Assembly (NCBI GenBank): GCA_027063545.1
Contig: JAMORN010000099.1
Location: forward strand, 1-9,625
Origin: JAMORN01 sp027063545 [NCBI: bacterium]
Lineage (GTDB): Bacteria > JAMORN01
DNA: 9,625 nucleotides
Reading direction: 5' to 3'
The translations under genes were made by a program, and so were the position numbers. Below the pieces are notes generated by a model. It searched no databases. It had not been told where the DNA came from and saw only the letters and a program-made list of their open reading frames with translations. Below are positions 1-6,853 of this stretch, piece after piece. Within the stretch, counting starts at the first letter, position 1. Each line of letters begins with the position of its first letter.

Positions 1-768
1 ATAATTTATTACATCAAACCCTAAAGTTTTTGTAACCGACCCTATAAAAGCATTTGTTGTTATATTAAGAGCTTTCTTTTTATACAAATCCTTAAACATT
101 GGAATAAGCTTCTTTTTACCTTTTCCCCATATCCATATAAAATTAATTTCATTTTTATTATTATCTCTTCTAATTTTATTTACGTTATGATCTTTTAACT
201 CATCTCTAACTATATCTAAAATATCATAAAAAAAAACCGCCCATGTCCCTTTAAAAATATCTTGTTTCTCTATTGTTTTAGTTATAACATCTTCAAAATC
301 ATCAACTATTAATGAATCTATGTCCTCATCTAATACTAATAACATCCTTTGATTAGATATTTTATAAAATCTAATAGGAATGCCTCTAAAATTACCATTA
401 AACCTTTCATTTAATGATGTTATTAATTCATCTGACTCTTCTTCTGAAATATTATCTAAATAATATATTTTCTTACTATTCTCATCATAATAGCAAAAAT
501 CACAAATAAAAGCTGTATCTATTTCTCCTAAAGAAATCCCCAAATTTATACTTTCAAATAATCCTGCTCCATTATAATATTTAGATGGAGAATAACCTAA
601 TAAAGATAAAGTTGTTATATCCTCTCTTATTTTTATACCTTTAACTATAGCATCTAATCTTACTACTTTACCTTCTGCTGCAAATGTATCTATATTTATA
701 GTATAAACATCTTCTCCAACAGGGAAAAATCCAGGAATAACTAAATACATATATTTACGTTTCATCAT
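1..768 (-). CDS. Divergent ApgM-like / 'proposed homoserine kinase' family protein, 3' end cut by window edge
   Basis: The frame is open from ATG 768 to base 1, giving 256 residues without a stop. Complete family members are about 400 residues, so roughly the last third is missing. Family signatures seen are LSLLGYSP (54-61), followed by YYNGAGLFES (64-73), where the family has YYTGRxPLEA; LGISLGEIDTAF (76-87); IRFYKIS with RMLLVL, matching the FYPGVSYRHLLV block; HNVN (194-197); and IWIWGKG (211-217), matching IWLWGQG. The family belongs to the alkaline-phosphatase superfamily and includes cofactor-independent phosphoglycerate mutase; the thr-operon branch has been proposed to be a homoserine kinase. 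Its place directly after hom and thrC fits that role. However, the N-terminal DG metal motif is absent and this segment is shortened (YLVIPGFF at 8-15). PGSD reads IRED (47-50), so Ser becomes Glu49. The PPHD histidine is missing, and the SAVDL aspartate aligns with Ala240. The start is supported by TAGGA 7 nt upstream, and the gap to thrC is 4 nt. Homology is fairly sure; activity is doubtful. Confidence 0.78.
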   Translation of the reverse strand, partial: MMKRKYMYLVIPGFFPVGEDVYTINIDTFAAEGKVVRLDAIVKGIKIREDITTLSLLGYSPSKYYNGAGLFESINLGISLGEIDTAFICDFCYYDENSKKIYYLDNISEEESDELITSLNERFNGNFRGIPIRFYKISNQRMLLVLDEDIDSLIVDDFEDVITKTIEKQDIFKGTWAVFFYDILDIVRDELKDHNVNKIRRDNNKNEINFIWIWGKGKKKLIPMFKDLYKKKALNITTNAFIGSVTKTLGFDVINY

Positions 769-772
769 TTTT

Positions 773-2143
773 TTATCCTAAAAATTTTTTTTCATATTCA
801 TATATAACCTTTTTAATGGACTCTATATTAGCTTCAACATCTACAGGTTGATTAGCCATTTTAGATGTATCTATCTTTCCTTCTCTTATAACATAATTCT
901 TTTCATAATAAGAATGTATATAAAAATTATTTGTATGAAACTCTACAGTATAATCAGGATCCTTTAACAAATTTCCTGTTAATATACCAACTACAAAAGC
1001 ATCTTTATCTATAATTCCTTTTTCTACTAATTTTTTTATTCCTGCAACCGTTGTTGCACTAGCAGGCTCACATCCTATGCCATCCCTTCCTATTATTGCC
1101 TTAGCAAAAGCAATTTCTTCTTCTGTAACCTGTTCTACTATTCCATTTGTAAACTCTATAGTCCTTACAGATTTTTTCCAAGAAACAGGATTTCCAATTT
1201 TTATCGCTGTTGCTCTTGTATATGCTTTTACTGGTTTAAATTCTTTTTTACCTTCTTGAAAATATCTATATAAAGGATTAGCCCCTTCAGCCTGTACCAC
1301 AACAACCTTTGGCAACTTATCTATAAATCCTAAATTATATAACTCCTGTAATGCTTTTCCAAAAGAAGAATTATTCCCTAAATTACCACCAGGGACTACT
1401 ATGTAATCTGGTACATTCCAATCTAACTGATCTAACAATTCTATAATTATTGTCTTTTGACCCTCTAATCTAAAAGGATTGATAGAGTTTAAAAGATAAA
1501 TTCCTAATTCTACAGAGACTCTTTCCACTAATTTCATAGCATCATCAAAATCACCATTAATTCTTAAAGTTAAAGCACCATAATCCAAAGCCTGAGATAA
1601 TTTCCCATAAGCAATTTGTTTTCCTCCAGGTATAAAAACTATAGGAAGCATTCCTGCTCTAGAAGCGTAAGCACTCATAGAAGCAGAAGTATTTCCTGTA
1701 GAAGCACATGCTACCCTATTAAAACCTAATTTTTTAGCCATTGTAGTTCCTGTTGTCATTCCATTATCTTTAAAAGAACCAGTTGGATTAAGACCCTGAT
1801 GCTTCAAAAATAACCTATTTAAACCAGCGTATTTAGCACTCTTTGGAGCATCAAAAACATTAGTATTTCCCTCTGGCATGGTTACAATCTTATCTAAATC
1901 TTTTTCTATATCAATAAATTGAAGAAATTCCCTATATCTCCATACACCTGATAGATCATACTTATTATTTGTTAACCTTCTCTCGCGAAATACCTTCTTC
2001 CAGTACTCTGGATCTATACTACTAGTATCAAATTCATAAACTACATCTAATAGATCTCCACAATCACATCTATATCTTACTTCATTAATATCATATTCTT
2101 TTCCACAGGATATACATTTAAAATAAACTCTATTAATCTTCAT
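773..2143 (-). CDS. thrC: Threonine synthase (PLP-dependent)
   Basis: A 456-residue protein that converts O-phosphohomoserine to threonine and phosphate in the cytoplasm, the last step of threonine synthesis. The N-terminus has a four-cysteine knuckle (Cys10, Cys13, Cys26, Cys28), as in many threonine synthases with the extended N-terminal domain. The PLP-binding lysine is Lys125 in NPTGSFKDNG, a hallmark of fold-type II PLP enzymes. The phosphate/cofactor-binding segment ASTGNTSAS follows, and the glycine-rich loop VPGGNLGN lies in the middle of the protein. The C-terminal GCEPASATT segment also fits the family. ATG 2143 is preceded by AAAGGGG at about 8 nt. The gap to hom is 16 nt and the gap to the downstream ApgM-like gene is 4 nt, so the three form a threonine sub-operon. 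A cysteate synthase or other threonine-synthase paralogue is possible, but the neighbour hom makes ThrC by far the best reading. Confidence 0.94.
   Translation of the reverse strand: MKINRVYFKCISCGKEYDINEVRYRCDCGDLLDVVYEFDTSSIDPEYWKKVFRERRLTNNKYDLSGVWRYREFLQFIDIEKDLDKIVTMPEGNTNVFDAPKSAKYAGLNRLFLKHQGLNPTGSFKDNGMTTGTTMAKKLGFNRVACASTGNTSASMSAYASRAGMLPIVFIPGGKQIAYGKLSQALDYGALTLRINGDFDDAMKLVERVSVELGIYLLNSINPFRLEGQKTIIIELLDQLDWNVPDYIVVPGGNLGNNSSFGKALQELYNLGFIDKLPKVVVVQAEGANPLYRYFQEGKKEFKPVKAYTRATAIKIGNPVSWKKSVRTIEFTNGIVEQVTEEEIAFAKAIIGRDGIGCEPASATTVAGIKKLVEKGIIDKDAFVVGILTGNLLKDPDYTVEFHTNNFYIHSYYEKNYVIREGKIDTSKMANQPVDVEANIESIKKVIYEYEKKFLG
776..780 (-). promoter_or_regulatory. Shine-Dalgarno site of the ApgM-like gene, inside the thrC 3' end
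   Basis: Read on the minus strand, TAGGA ends 7 nt before ATG 768 and overlaps the last codons of thrC. The thrC stop TAA is followed by a short A-run leading straight into ATGATG, so the two genes are probably translationally coupled. The second ATG (765) is possible but further from the site. Confidence 0.55.
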
Positions 2144-2159
2144 ATTTTATACCCCTTTA

Positions 2160-3470
2160 TTATAAGTCCTCTTCTACTCTTAAAATTTGTGGTTCTGATT
2201 CTATAATATCACCTACCAATTCTTTAAATTTTTCTAGGGCTTTTAGCATTATGCCTTCTTTAGTCTTATGAGTTAATATAACTACTGGCACATATTCTCC
2301 ATCTTTTAATTCACCATCTTTTTGAATAACAGCCTTTATAGAAATACCAACATCTCCAAGTATATTTGTTATTTTAGCCAAAACTCCAGGTTTATCTAAA
2401 CTAGAAAATCTTAAATAATACTGGGTTATAATCTCTTCTCTTGGAAGTATCCTTTTTAATTCTCCTCCTCGATGATAAGGTGGAACTCTACCAACAGAAT
2501 TATTTATTATATTTCTTGCAATATCTATAACATCAGATACTACAGCAGAAGCTGTTGGATAACGTCCTGCTCCTTTACCTTTTAAAAGGAGTTCATCTAC
2601 AAAATTACCTTTTATCATAACAGCATTAAATTCATATAAAATAGAAGCTAAAGTACTCTTTGAAGGAATTAATGTTGGATGAACTCTTAATTCAATCCCG
2701 TCTTCTCTATCCCTTGCTATTGCCAATAATTTTACAGTATAACCTAACTCTTCAGCAAATTTAACATCAAGACTTGTTATCTTTCTTATACCTTCGGTTA
2801 TAAAATCTTCCATTTTTACTTCTCTCCAGTATACTAAAGATGCTAGTATTGTTAACTTATGGGCACTATCAATCCCATCTATATCAAAAGTTGGGTCTGC
2901 TTCAGCAAATCCTAATTCTTGAGCTTTTTTTAAAGCTTCTTCAAAACTTAATCCTTCATTCTTCATAGTGGTTAAGATATAATTACAAGTCCCATTTATT
3001 ATTCCAAAAATTTTTTCTATGTTATTGGCTAACATAGCCTCTTTTACTACTTTTATAATAGGAATTCCACCTGCAACCGCCGCATCATAGTATATATCTA
3101 CTTTTTTTTCTATTGCTTTATCAAATATTTCTTTACCATATACTGCTAAAAGAGCTTTATTTGCTGTTACTATATTTTTTCCCATTTCTATAGATTCTAA
3201 TATTAACTTCTTGGCAAAATCATATCCTCCTACTAATTCTATAACTATCTCTATTTCTGGATCATCTACTATCTCCTTATAATTTGTAGTTAAAAGTTCC
3301 TTAGGAACATTCACTCCTCTATCTGTTTCTATATCCAGATCTGCTATCTTTTTTAAATTAATATCAATATCTAAAGTTTTCTTCCATTCTTCTCTCTTTT
3401 TTAGTAGAATATCAGCAACCCCTGCACCTATTGTCCCAAATCCAACTAAACCTACATTTATCTTTTTCAT
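2160..3470 (-). CDS. hom: Homoserine dehydrogenase with C-terminal ACT domain
   Basis: NAD(P)H-dependent reduction of aspartate semialdehyde to homoserine, the branch point to threonine and methionine. It is 436 residues from the preferred start. It has a Rossmann loop GFGTIG (10-15), the TANKALLA block (102-109) with the conserved Asn-Lys, the INGTCNYIL substrate-domain motif (158-166), FAEADPTFDIDG followed by DSAHKLTIL with the candidate catalytic Asp201 and Lys205, and GKGAGRYPTASAV. An ACT domain begins near residue 351 (YYLRFSSLDKPGVLAKI). This domain normally gives feedback inhibition by threonine, so allosteric control is likely. A longer frame starts at ATG 3479 (three extra residues), but AAAGGAG abuts that codon directly. 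The same site lies 9 nt from ATG 3470, so 3470 is preferred. No aspartokinase domain is fused and none lies in the window. It follows ptsI by 19 nt. Confidence 0.95.
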   Translation of the reverse strand: MKKINVGLVGFGTIGAGVADILLKKREEWKKTLDIDINLKKIADLDIETDRGVNVPKELLTTNYKEIVDDPEIEIVIELVGGYDFAKKLILESIEMGKNIVTANKALLAVYGKEIFDKAIEKKVDIYYDAAVAGGIPIIKVVKEAMLANNIEKIFGIINGTCNYILTTMKNEGLSFEEALKKAQELGFAEADPTFDIDGIDSAHKLTILASLVYWREVKMEDFITEGIRKITSLDVKFAEELGYTVKLLAIARDREDGIELRVHPTLIPSKSTLASILYEFNAVMIKGNFVDELLLKGKGAGRYPTASAVVSDVIDIARNIINNSVGRVPPYHRGGELKRILPREEIITQYYLRFSSLDKPGVLAKITNILGDVGISIKAVIQKDGELKDGEYVPVVILTHKTKEGIMLKALEKFKELVGDIIESEPQILRVEEDL

Positions 3471-3479
3471 CCCTATCAT

Positions 3480-3486
3480 CTCCTTT
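3480..3486 (-). promoter_or_regulatory. Shine-Dalgarno site that decides the hom start
   Basis: AAAGGAG on the minus strand ends exactly where the upstream candidate ATG (3479) begins, leaving zero spacing. The ATG at 3470 has a normal 9-nt spacer. The site lies in the short interval after the ptsI stop. Confidence 0.6.
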
Positions 3487-3489
3487 TGT

Positions 3490-5262
3490 TTATTTCATTT
3501 TTGGAATATATTTATATAGCTTTAAGTTTATAAATTCTTCTATATCTTTTGAATTATCCATCGTCATTATTTTACTTACAATACTTCTTATATCTTCATA
3601 TTTCACACTTCGTATTATCTTTTTTATATATGGAATACTTCCAACAGCCATAGAAAGCTCATCAACCCCAAAACCTAATAATAAAATAGCAAAAATAAAA
3701 TCACTCGCTATTTCCCCACATACACCAACCTTTACTCCATAAGAATGGGCTACCTCAACAATATTGTAAAAAGTTTTAAATAAACTAGGTTGATATAAGG
3801 AATATAAATCTGTTACATCCTCATTCCTTCTATCTATTGCAAACATAAATTGTATAAGGTCATTTGTACCTATTGAAATAAACCGAATATCTTCGATTTT
3901 CTTTAAAAAATTTTCTAGCATTATAGCTGTACTAGGTATTTCTACCATTATACCAAATTCAATATTTTTATCATCAAATGAATATCCCTGCTCTCCCAAT
4001 TTTGATTTTACTTTATCTATTTCATCTAAAATTTCCTCTACTTCCCATATATCTGTTACAAACGGTACGGATATTCTAATAGTCAAGTTTTCTTTATTCT
4101 TATATTTATATACATCTCCAATAGCTTTATAAATTGCTGTAATCTGCGATCTTAAAATATCCCTATATCTAATTAAATATCTAGCACCTCTTATACCTAA
4201 AAAAGAATTATCTGTTGTTGATGACTCATCAATTATCTTATCTCCTCCAAAATCAAATAATCTTATAGTTAAAAGCCGTTCTTCAGACTCTATTAAAAAT
4301 TTATAAACTTCATATTGGTCTGTTTCGGATAAATTCTCCCTTAAATTTGTTAAATATATATATTCTGACCTAAAAAGTCCTACACCTTCTGCACCATATG
4401 AACTAGTGTGAGTAATTTCCCAAGGAAGTTCAATATTTGAAAGTAATGTTAATTTTTTACCATCAATAGTAATAGGTTGTAAATTTCTTAAGCTTTTTAA
4501 TTCTTCTTGTTGTCGCTCATATACAATTTTTATTTCATTATATTTTTTTAAATCACTATTATTAGGATTTACAATAATTTTCCCATTTATAGCATCTAAA
4601 ATTGTAAAATCTTCGTTATTAACCTCTTTATATATTCCTTTACATCCTACAATTCCAGGAATTTCTAGAGATTTAGCTATTATAACAGAATGGGAAGTTA
4701 AACTCCCCTCTTCTAAAATAAATCCCTTTATATTCCCTAATAAAAAATGCACAATATCACTGGGATATAATTCTTTTGCTACAATTATAGGTTTATCTTC
4801 ACTTTTACTTTTTTTATTCTTATATAATCCACCCTGAAGATATGATATTATAATTTTTCTTATATCTTTTAAATCTAAAACTCTTTCCTTTAAATAAAAA
4901 TCTTTTACCTGTTCTAGTTTATCAATATATTCCTCTATAACCTCATAAGTAGCCCATATGGCATTATATTTCTTTTCTCTAATTAAATCTTCAATCTGTT
5001 TCAAAAGGACTTCATCTTCAAGAAGAGCTAGCTGAATTTTTAAGATATCTGATATTGCTGGAAAAGCTTCGGCTTTAGACTTTATATCGCTTTTTATTTT
5101 TTCTAAAGTCTTATAAAAAAATTTTACTTCCTTTTCTATTCTTTTTTCACCAATATAAAATCTTGTCGGAAGAACATCGCCCCCTGAGAACTTATAGATA
5201 TTTCCAAATACTATTCCATAGGATGCAGAGATCCCCTTATAAACCCTTCTTTTATTCTTCAT
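3490..5262 (-). CDS. ptsI: PTS Enzyme I, phosphoenolpyruvate-protein phosphotransferase
   Basis: A cytoplasmic 590-residue protein, of usual length, that takes phosphate from PEP onto a histidine and passes it to HPr. The N-terminal part (about 1-150) is the HPr-binding domain, opening with YKGISASYG. The phospho-histidine is His191 in LTSHSVIIAKSLEIPG; just before it the usual GGxTSH reads G-S-L-T-S-H. The PEP-binding barrel shows EGVGLFRSEY, LFDFGGDK, FLGIRGARYL, IMVEIPSTA, ISIGTNDLIQF with AIDRRNED, and VGVCGEIASD with the catalytic Cys near 515. All expected catalytic motifs are present, so the protein should be active. No fused GAF domain is present, so it is the sugar-type EI architecture rather than PtsP. 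ATG 5262 lies inside ptsH with an 11-nt overlap and no clear Shine-Dalgarno site, implying coupled translation. No Enzyme II gene is visible in the window. Confidence 0.96.
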   Translation of the reverse strand: MKNKRRVYKGISASYGIVFGNIYKFSGGDVLPTRFYIGEKRIEKEVKFFYKTLEKIKSDIKSKAEAFPAISDILKIQLALLEDEVLLKQIEDLIREKKYNAIWATYEVIEEYIDKLEQVKDFYLKERVLDLKDIRKIIISYLQGGLYKNKKSKSEDKPIIVAKELYPSDIVHFLLGNIKGFILEEGSLTSHSVIIAKSLEIPGIVGCKGIYKEVNNEDFTILDAINGKIIVNPNNSDLKKYNEIKIVYERQQEELKSLRNLQPITIDGKKLTLLSNIELPWEITHTSSYGAEGVGLFRSEYIYLTNLRENLSETDQYEVYKFLIESEERLLTIRLFDFGGDKIIDESSTTDNSFLGIRGARYLIRYRDILRSQITAIYKAIGDVYKYKNKENLTIRISVPFVTDIWEVEEILDEIDKVKSKLGEQGYSFDDKNIEFGIMVEIPSTAIMLENFLKKIEDIRFISIGTNDLIQFMFAIDRRNEDVTDLYSLYQPSLFKTFYNIVEVAHSYGVKVGVCGEIASDFIFAILLLGFGVDELSMAVGSIPYIKKIIRSVKYEDIRSIVSKIMTMDNSKDIEEFINLKLYKYIPKMK

Positions 5263-5518
5263 AGAATTTTGCTTCGAATAATTTTAAAATAGCCTCAACA
5301 GCTTCCTTCTCATCTTCTCCCTCCGCTCTTATAATTACTTCAGCACCTGGAGGGATTGCTAAAGTAATCATTTCAATAACACTCTTTGCATTTACTTCTT
5401 GATTATTATATATAAGACTTATCTTAGACTTATATTTCATTGCTTCTTCTCTTACTCGTGTAGCTGGCCTAGAATGAAATCCCACCTTATTTTTTACAAT
5501 AGCCTTTGTTTCAACCAT
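5252..5518 (-). CDS. ptsH: HPr phosphocarrier protein
   Basis: An 88-residue protein of typical HPr length. It accepts phosphate from Enzyme I on His15, in the motif GFHSRPAT (13-20), and passes it on to Enzyme IIA-type partners. Ser46 lies in NAKSVIEMITLAIPPG, the position phosphorylated by HPr kinase in organisms that have HprK, so Ser-phosphorylation control is possible; hprK itself is not in the window. The gene sits downstream of rpoN and hpf, where proteobacteria carry npr, the nitrogen-PTS HPr. A role in a regulatory PTS is therefore as plausible as sugar uptake. The upstream site is weak (AAGG about 12 nt before ATG 5518). The gap to the MCE gene is 6 nt, and the stop overlaps the start of ptsI by 11 nt. 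Confidence 0.94.
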   Translation of the reverse strand: MVETKAIVKNKVGFHSRPATRVREEAMKYKSKISLIYNNQEVNAKSVIEMITLAIPPGAEVIIRAEGEDEKEAVEAILKLFEAKFYEE

Positions 5519-5524
5519 ATATTT

Positions 5525-6448
5525 TTACAACCTTAATCGTACTTTTATACCCTTTGAATCTAAATAATAATACAATAACGAATCAACTTTACTTTTCAAT
5601 TCTAAAATATCATAATATAAACTATCATCCTTTACTAATTTTCCTACTGTACCCTCCCCACTATTAATGTATGTTAAAATACTATCTAATGAAGAGGATA
5701 TACTCTTTGCTGAAGACATTAACTCTTTTGTATCTGTTGTAATAGTATCCAAATTGGATATTATATTCATTATATTATCCATCTTAGAGTTTAGCTGCGT
5801 TAATAATAACCTTAAATCTCTCACTGACTTATCTGTATTTACTATTATTCTATTAATTCTCCTTTTATTAGTAGATAAAATATTATTTAAATTTTCAGAT
5901 GTATAAGTTAAATTATCTATAATTTTTGAAAAATTATTAGAAAATTCTTCTTTCGCAACAGTACTATCCAAAACTTTTTTTACTAAAACTAATAAAGTAT
6001 CAACTTTATCTATTAAAAATCCTATACTACCTAAAGCCTCCCCTATACCCGTATGATAAATGCCTGAATATTCTTTTTTAGGATCTAAATAATTCTCTGA
6101 ATTCCCTAGTTCAATAGATATCATTCTCTCACCCATTATTCCCATAGATTCCACATAAAATTTGGAATCATCTGGAATTTTATATTTAGAATTTATTTTT
6201 AATGTAACTAATACATCTTTATATCTTAGTTTAATACCATCAACCTTTCCAACTTTTACTCCCGAAACCCTAACTGGATCTCCTACAGTTAAAGTACCTA
6301 CATTTTTAAAACTAACATTTATTATATAAAAATCTTCCCCTGGTTTATAATTCTTCAAAAACAAAATACTTAAAGTTAATATTACCACAGAAACTATAAT
6401 TATTAAAGTCACCAAAACCTTTTGTTTGGCTTCTTCCTCAAAAGTCAT
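5525..6448 (-). CDS. MCE/MlaD family outer-membrane lipid transport protein
   Basis: A 307-residue protein with one N-terminal membrane helix (about 11-31) after a short charged cytoplasmic stretch, then a single MCE domain (about 40-125). The MCE core reads FKNVGTLTVGDPVRVSG (47-63), followed by VKVGKVDGI. The C-terminal half is mostly predicted helix rich in Asn, Ser, Leu and Ile, and ends with GEGTVGKLVKDDSLYYDILEL (264-284), a segment common in MlaD-like proteins of the single-helix type. Such proteins form periplasmic rings that carry phospholipids between the inner and outer membranes, working with an MlaE permease and MlaF ATPase. Neither partner gene is in the window, so the partners must be encoded elsewhere. 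The start is ATG 6448, with AGGAG about 10 nt upstream inside hpf. The gap to hpf is 2 nt. Confidence 0.88.
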   Translation of the reverse strand: MTFEEEAKQKVLVTLIIIVSVVILTLSILFLKNYKPGEDFYIINVSFKNVGTLTVGDPVRVSGVKVGKVDGIKLRYKDVLVTLKINSKYKIPDDSKFYVESMGIMGERMISIELGNSENYLDPKKEYSGIYHTGIGEALGSIGFLIDKVDTLLVLVKKVLDSTVAKEEFSNNFSKIIDNLTYTSENLNNILSTNKRRINRIIVNTDKSVRDLRLLLTQLNSKMDNIMNIISNLDTITTDTKELMSSAKSISSSLDSILTYINSGEGTVGKLVKDDSLYYDILELKSKVDSLLYYYLDSKGIKVRLRL

Positions 6449-6450
6449 GT

Positions 6451-6783
6451 CTATTTTTCTCCTAATATTTCTTCCAGTTTACTAATAGATATCTTTTCTA
6501 TATGATGAACCTTATCATTATATTTTTTTAATTGAGTTAATAATTTATGTAAAGCATCATGAAAAGCTTTTGTTAAATATTCTGCTTTTGTAGATGCTAT
6601 AAAATCTTTATGGTGAGAATGAATCATTATTTCAACCTTAAACTCATGTTTAATTTTTTCTACTATAACAGTTGCTCCTTTTGCTCCCTCTACATATGGA
6701 ACTATCTTTTGTAATTCTTCTTTTATTACTTCTTCTGCTTCTGGTTTAATTTCAGTATGTCTTATTGTTATTTTTACATCCAT
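6451..6783 (-). CDS. hpf: Ribosome hibernation promoting factor, short form (HPF/RaiA family)
   Basis: A 110-residue protein with the single-domain beta-alpha-beta fold of the sigma-54 modulation / S30AE family. It begins MDVKITIRHTEIKPE and has the alternating strand pattern around VIVEKIKHEFKVEIMIHSHH, then the helix AFHDALHKLLTQLKKYND. It binds the small ribosomal subunit near the mRNA channel and promotes inactive ribosomes during slow growth or starvation. The C-terminal dimerisation domain of long-form HPF is absent. Its place directly after rpoN is the classic one, from which the family got its old name as a sigma-54 modulator. ATG 6783 has a strong GAGGAG site at 5 nt spacing. The 70-nt gap upstream is the only sizeable one in the window and could hold a separate promoter. 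Confidence 0.93.
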   Translation of the reverse strand: MDVKITIRHTEIKPEAEEVIKEELQKIVPYVEGAKGATVIVEKIKHEFKVEIMIHSHHKDFIASTKAEYLTKAFHDALHKLLTQLKKYNDKVHHIEKISISKLEEILGEK

Positions 6784-6853
6784 ACTTACTCCTCTTTTTA
6801 TGGTTGTTAAATTTTCTCTTACTTTAGTAAAATAAATTATTTAATAAAATCTC
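6784..6853 (-). other. Intergenic gap before hpf, the only sizeable non-coding stretch
   Basis: These 70 nt between the rpoN stop and the hpf start are very AT-rich and end with the hpf Shine-Dalgarno site (AAGAGGAG). An imperfect 12-bp dyad with arms TTACT/AGTAA around two bases lies at 6819-6830. It is too tight to be a terminator hairpin and could at most be an operator. No convincing -35/-10 pair or sigma-54 -24/-12 element was found by eye. Confidence 0.3.

Noticed and set aside
1077-1259. Plus-strand open frame of 60 codons
   Set aside because: It lies wholly inside thrC on the opposite strand, has no family signature, and its composition is that of an antisense shadow.
773-2143. Four-cysteine N-terminal knuckle of ThrC as a novel fusion
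   Set aside because: Similar N-terminal CxxC...CxC segments are known in many threonine synthases of this length class, so it is ordinary.
3431-3742. Plus-strand open frame of 103 codons, hydrophobic
   Set aside because: It is antisense to the ptsI/hom junction. The apparent hydrophobicity arises from reading AT-rich genes backwards; no ribosome site was recognised.
5667-5906. Plus-strand open frame of 79 codons
   Set aside because: Antisense shadow of the helical C-terminal part of the MCE protein.
6819-6830. Short dyad TTACT-N2-AGTAA as terminator or operator
   Set aside because: A five-base stem with a two-base loop cannot form a stable terminator and no following T-run is present. As an operator it is unsupported in such AT-rich sequence.
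6784-6853. Sigma-54 (-24/-12) promoter for hpf
   Set aside because: No TGGC-N8-TGC-like pattern was found by eye in the gap; rpoN being next door is not evidence by itself.
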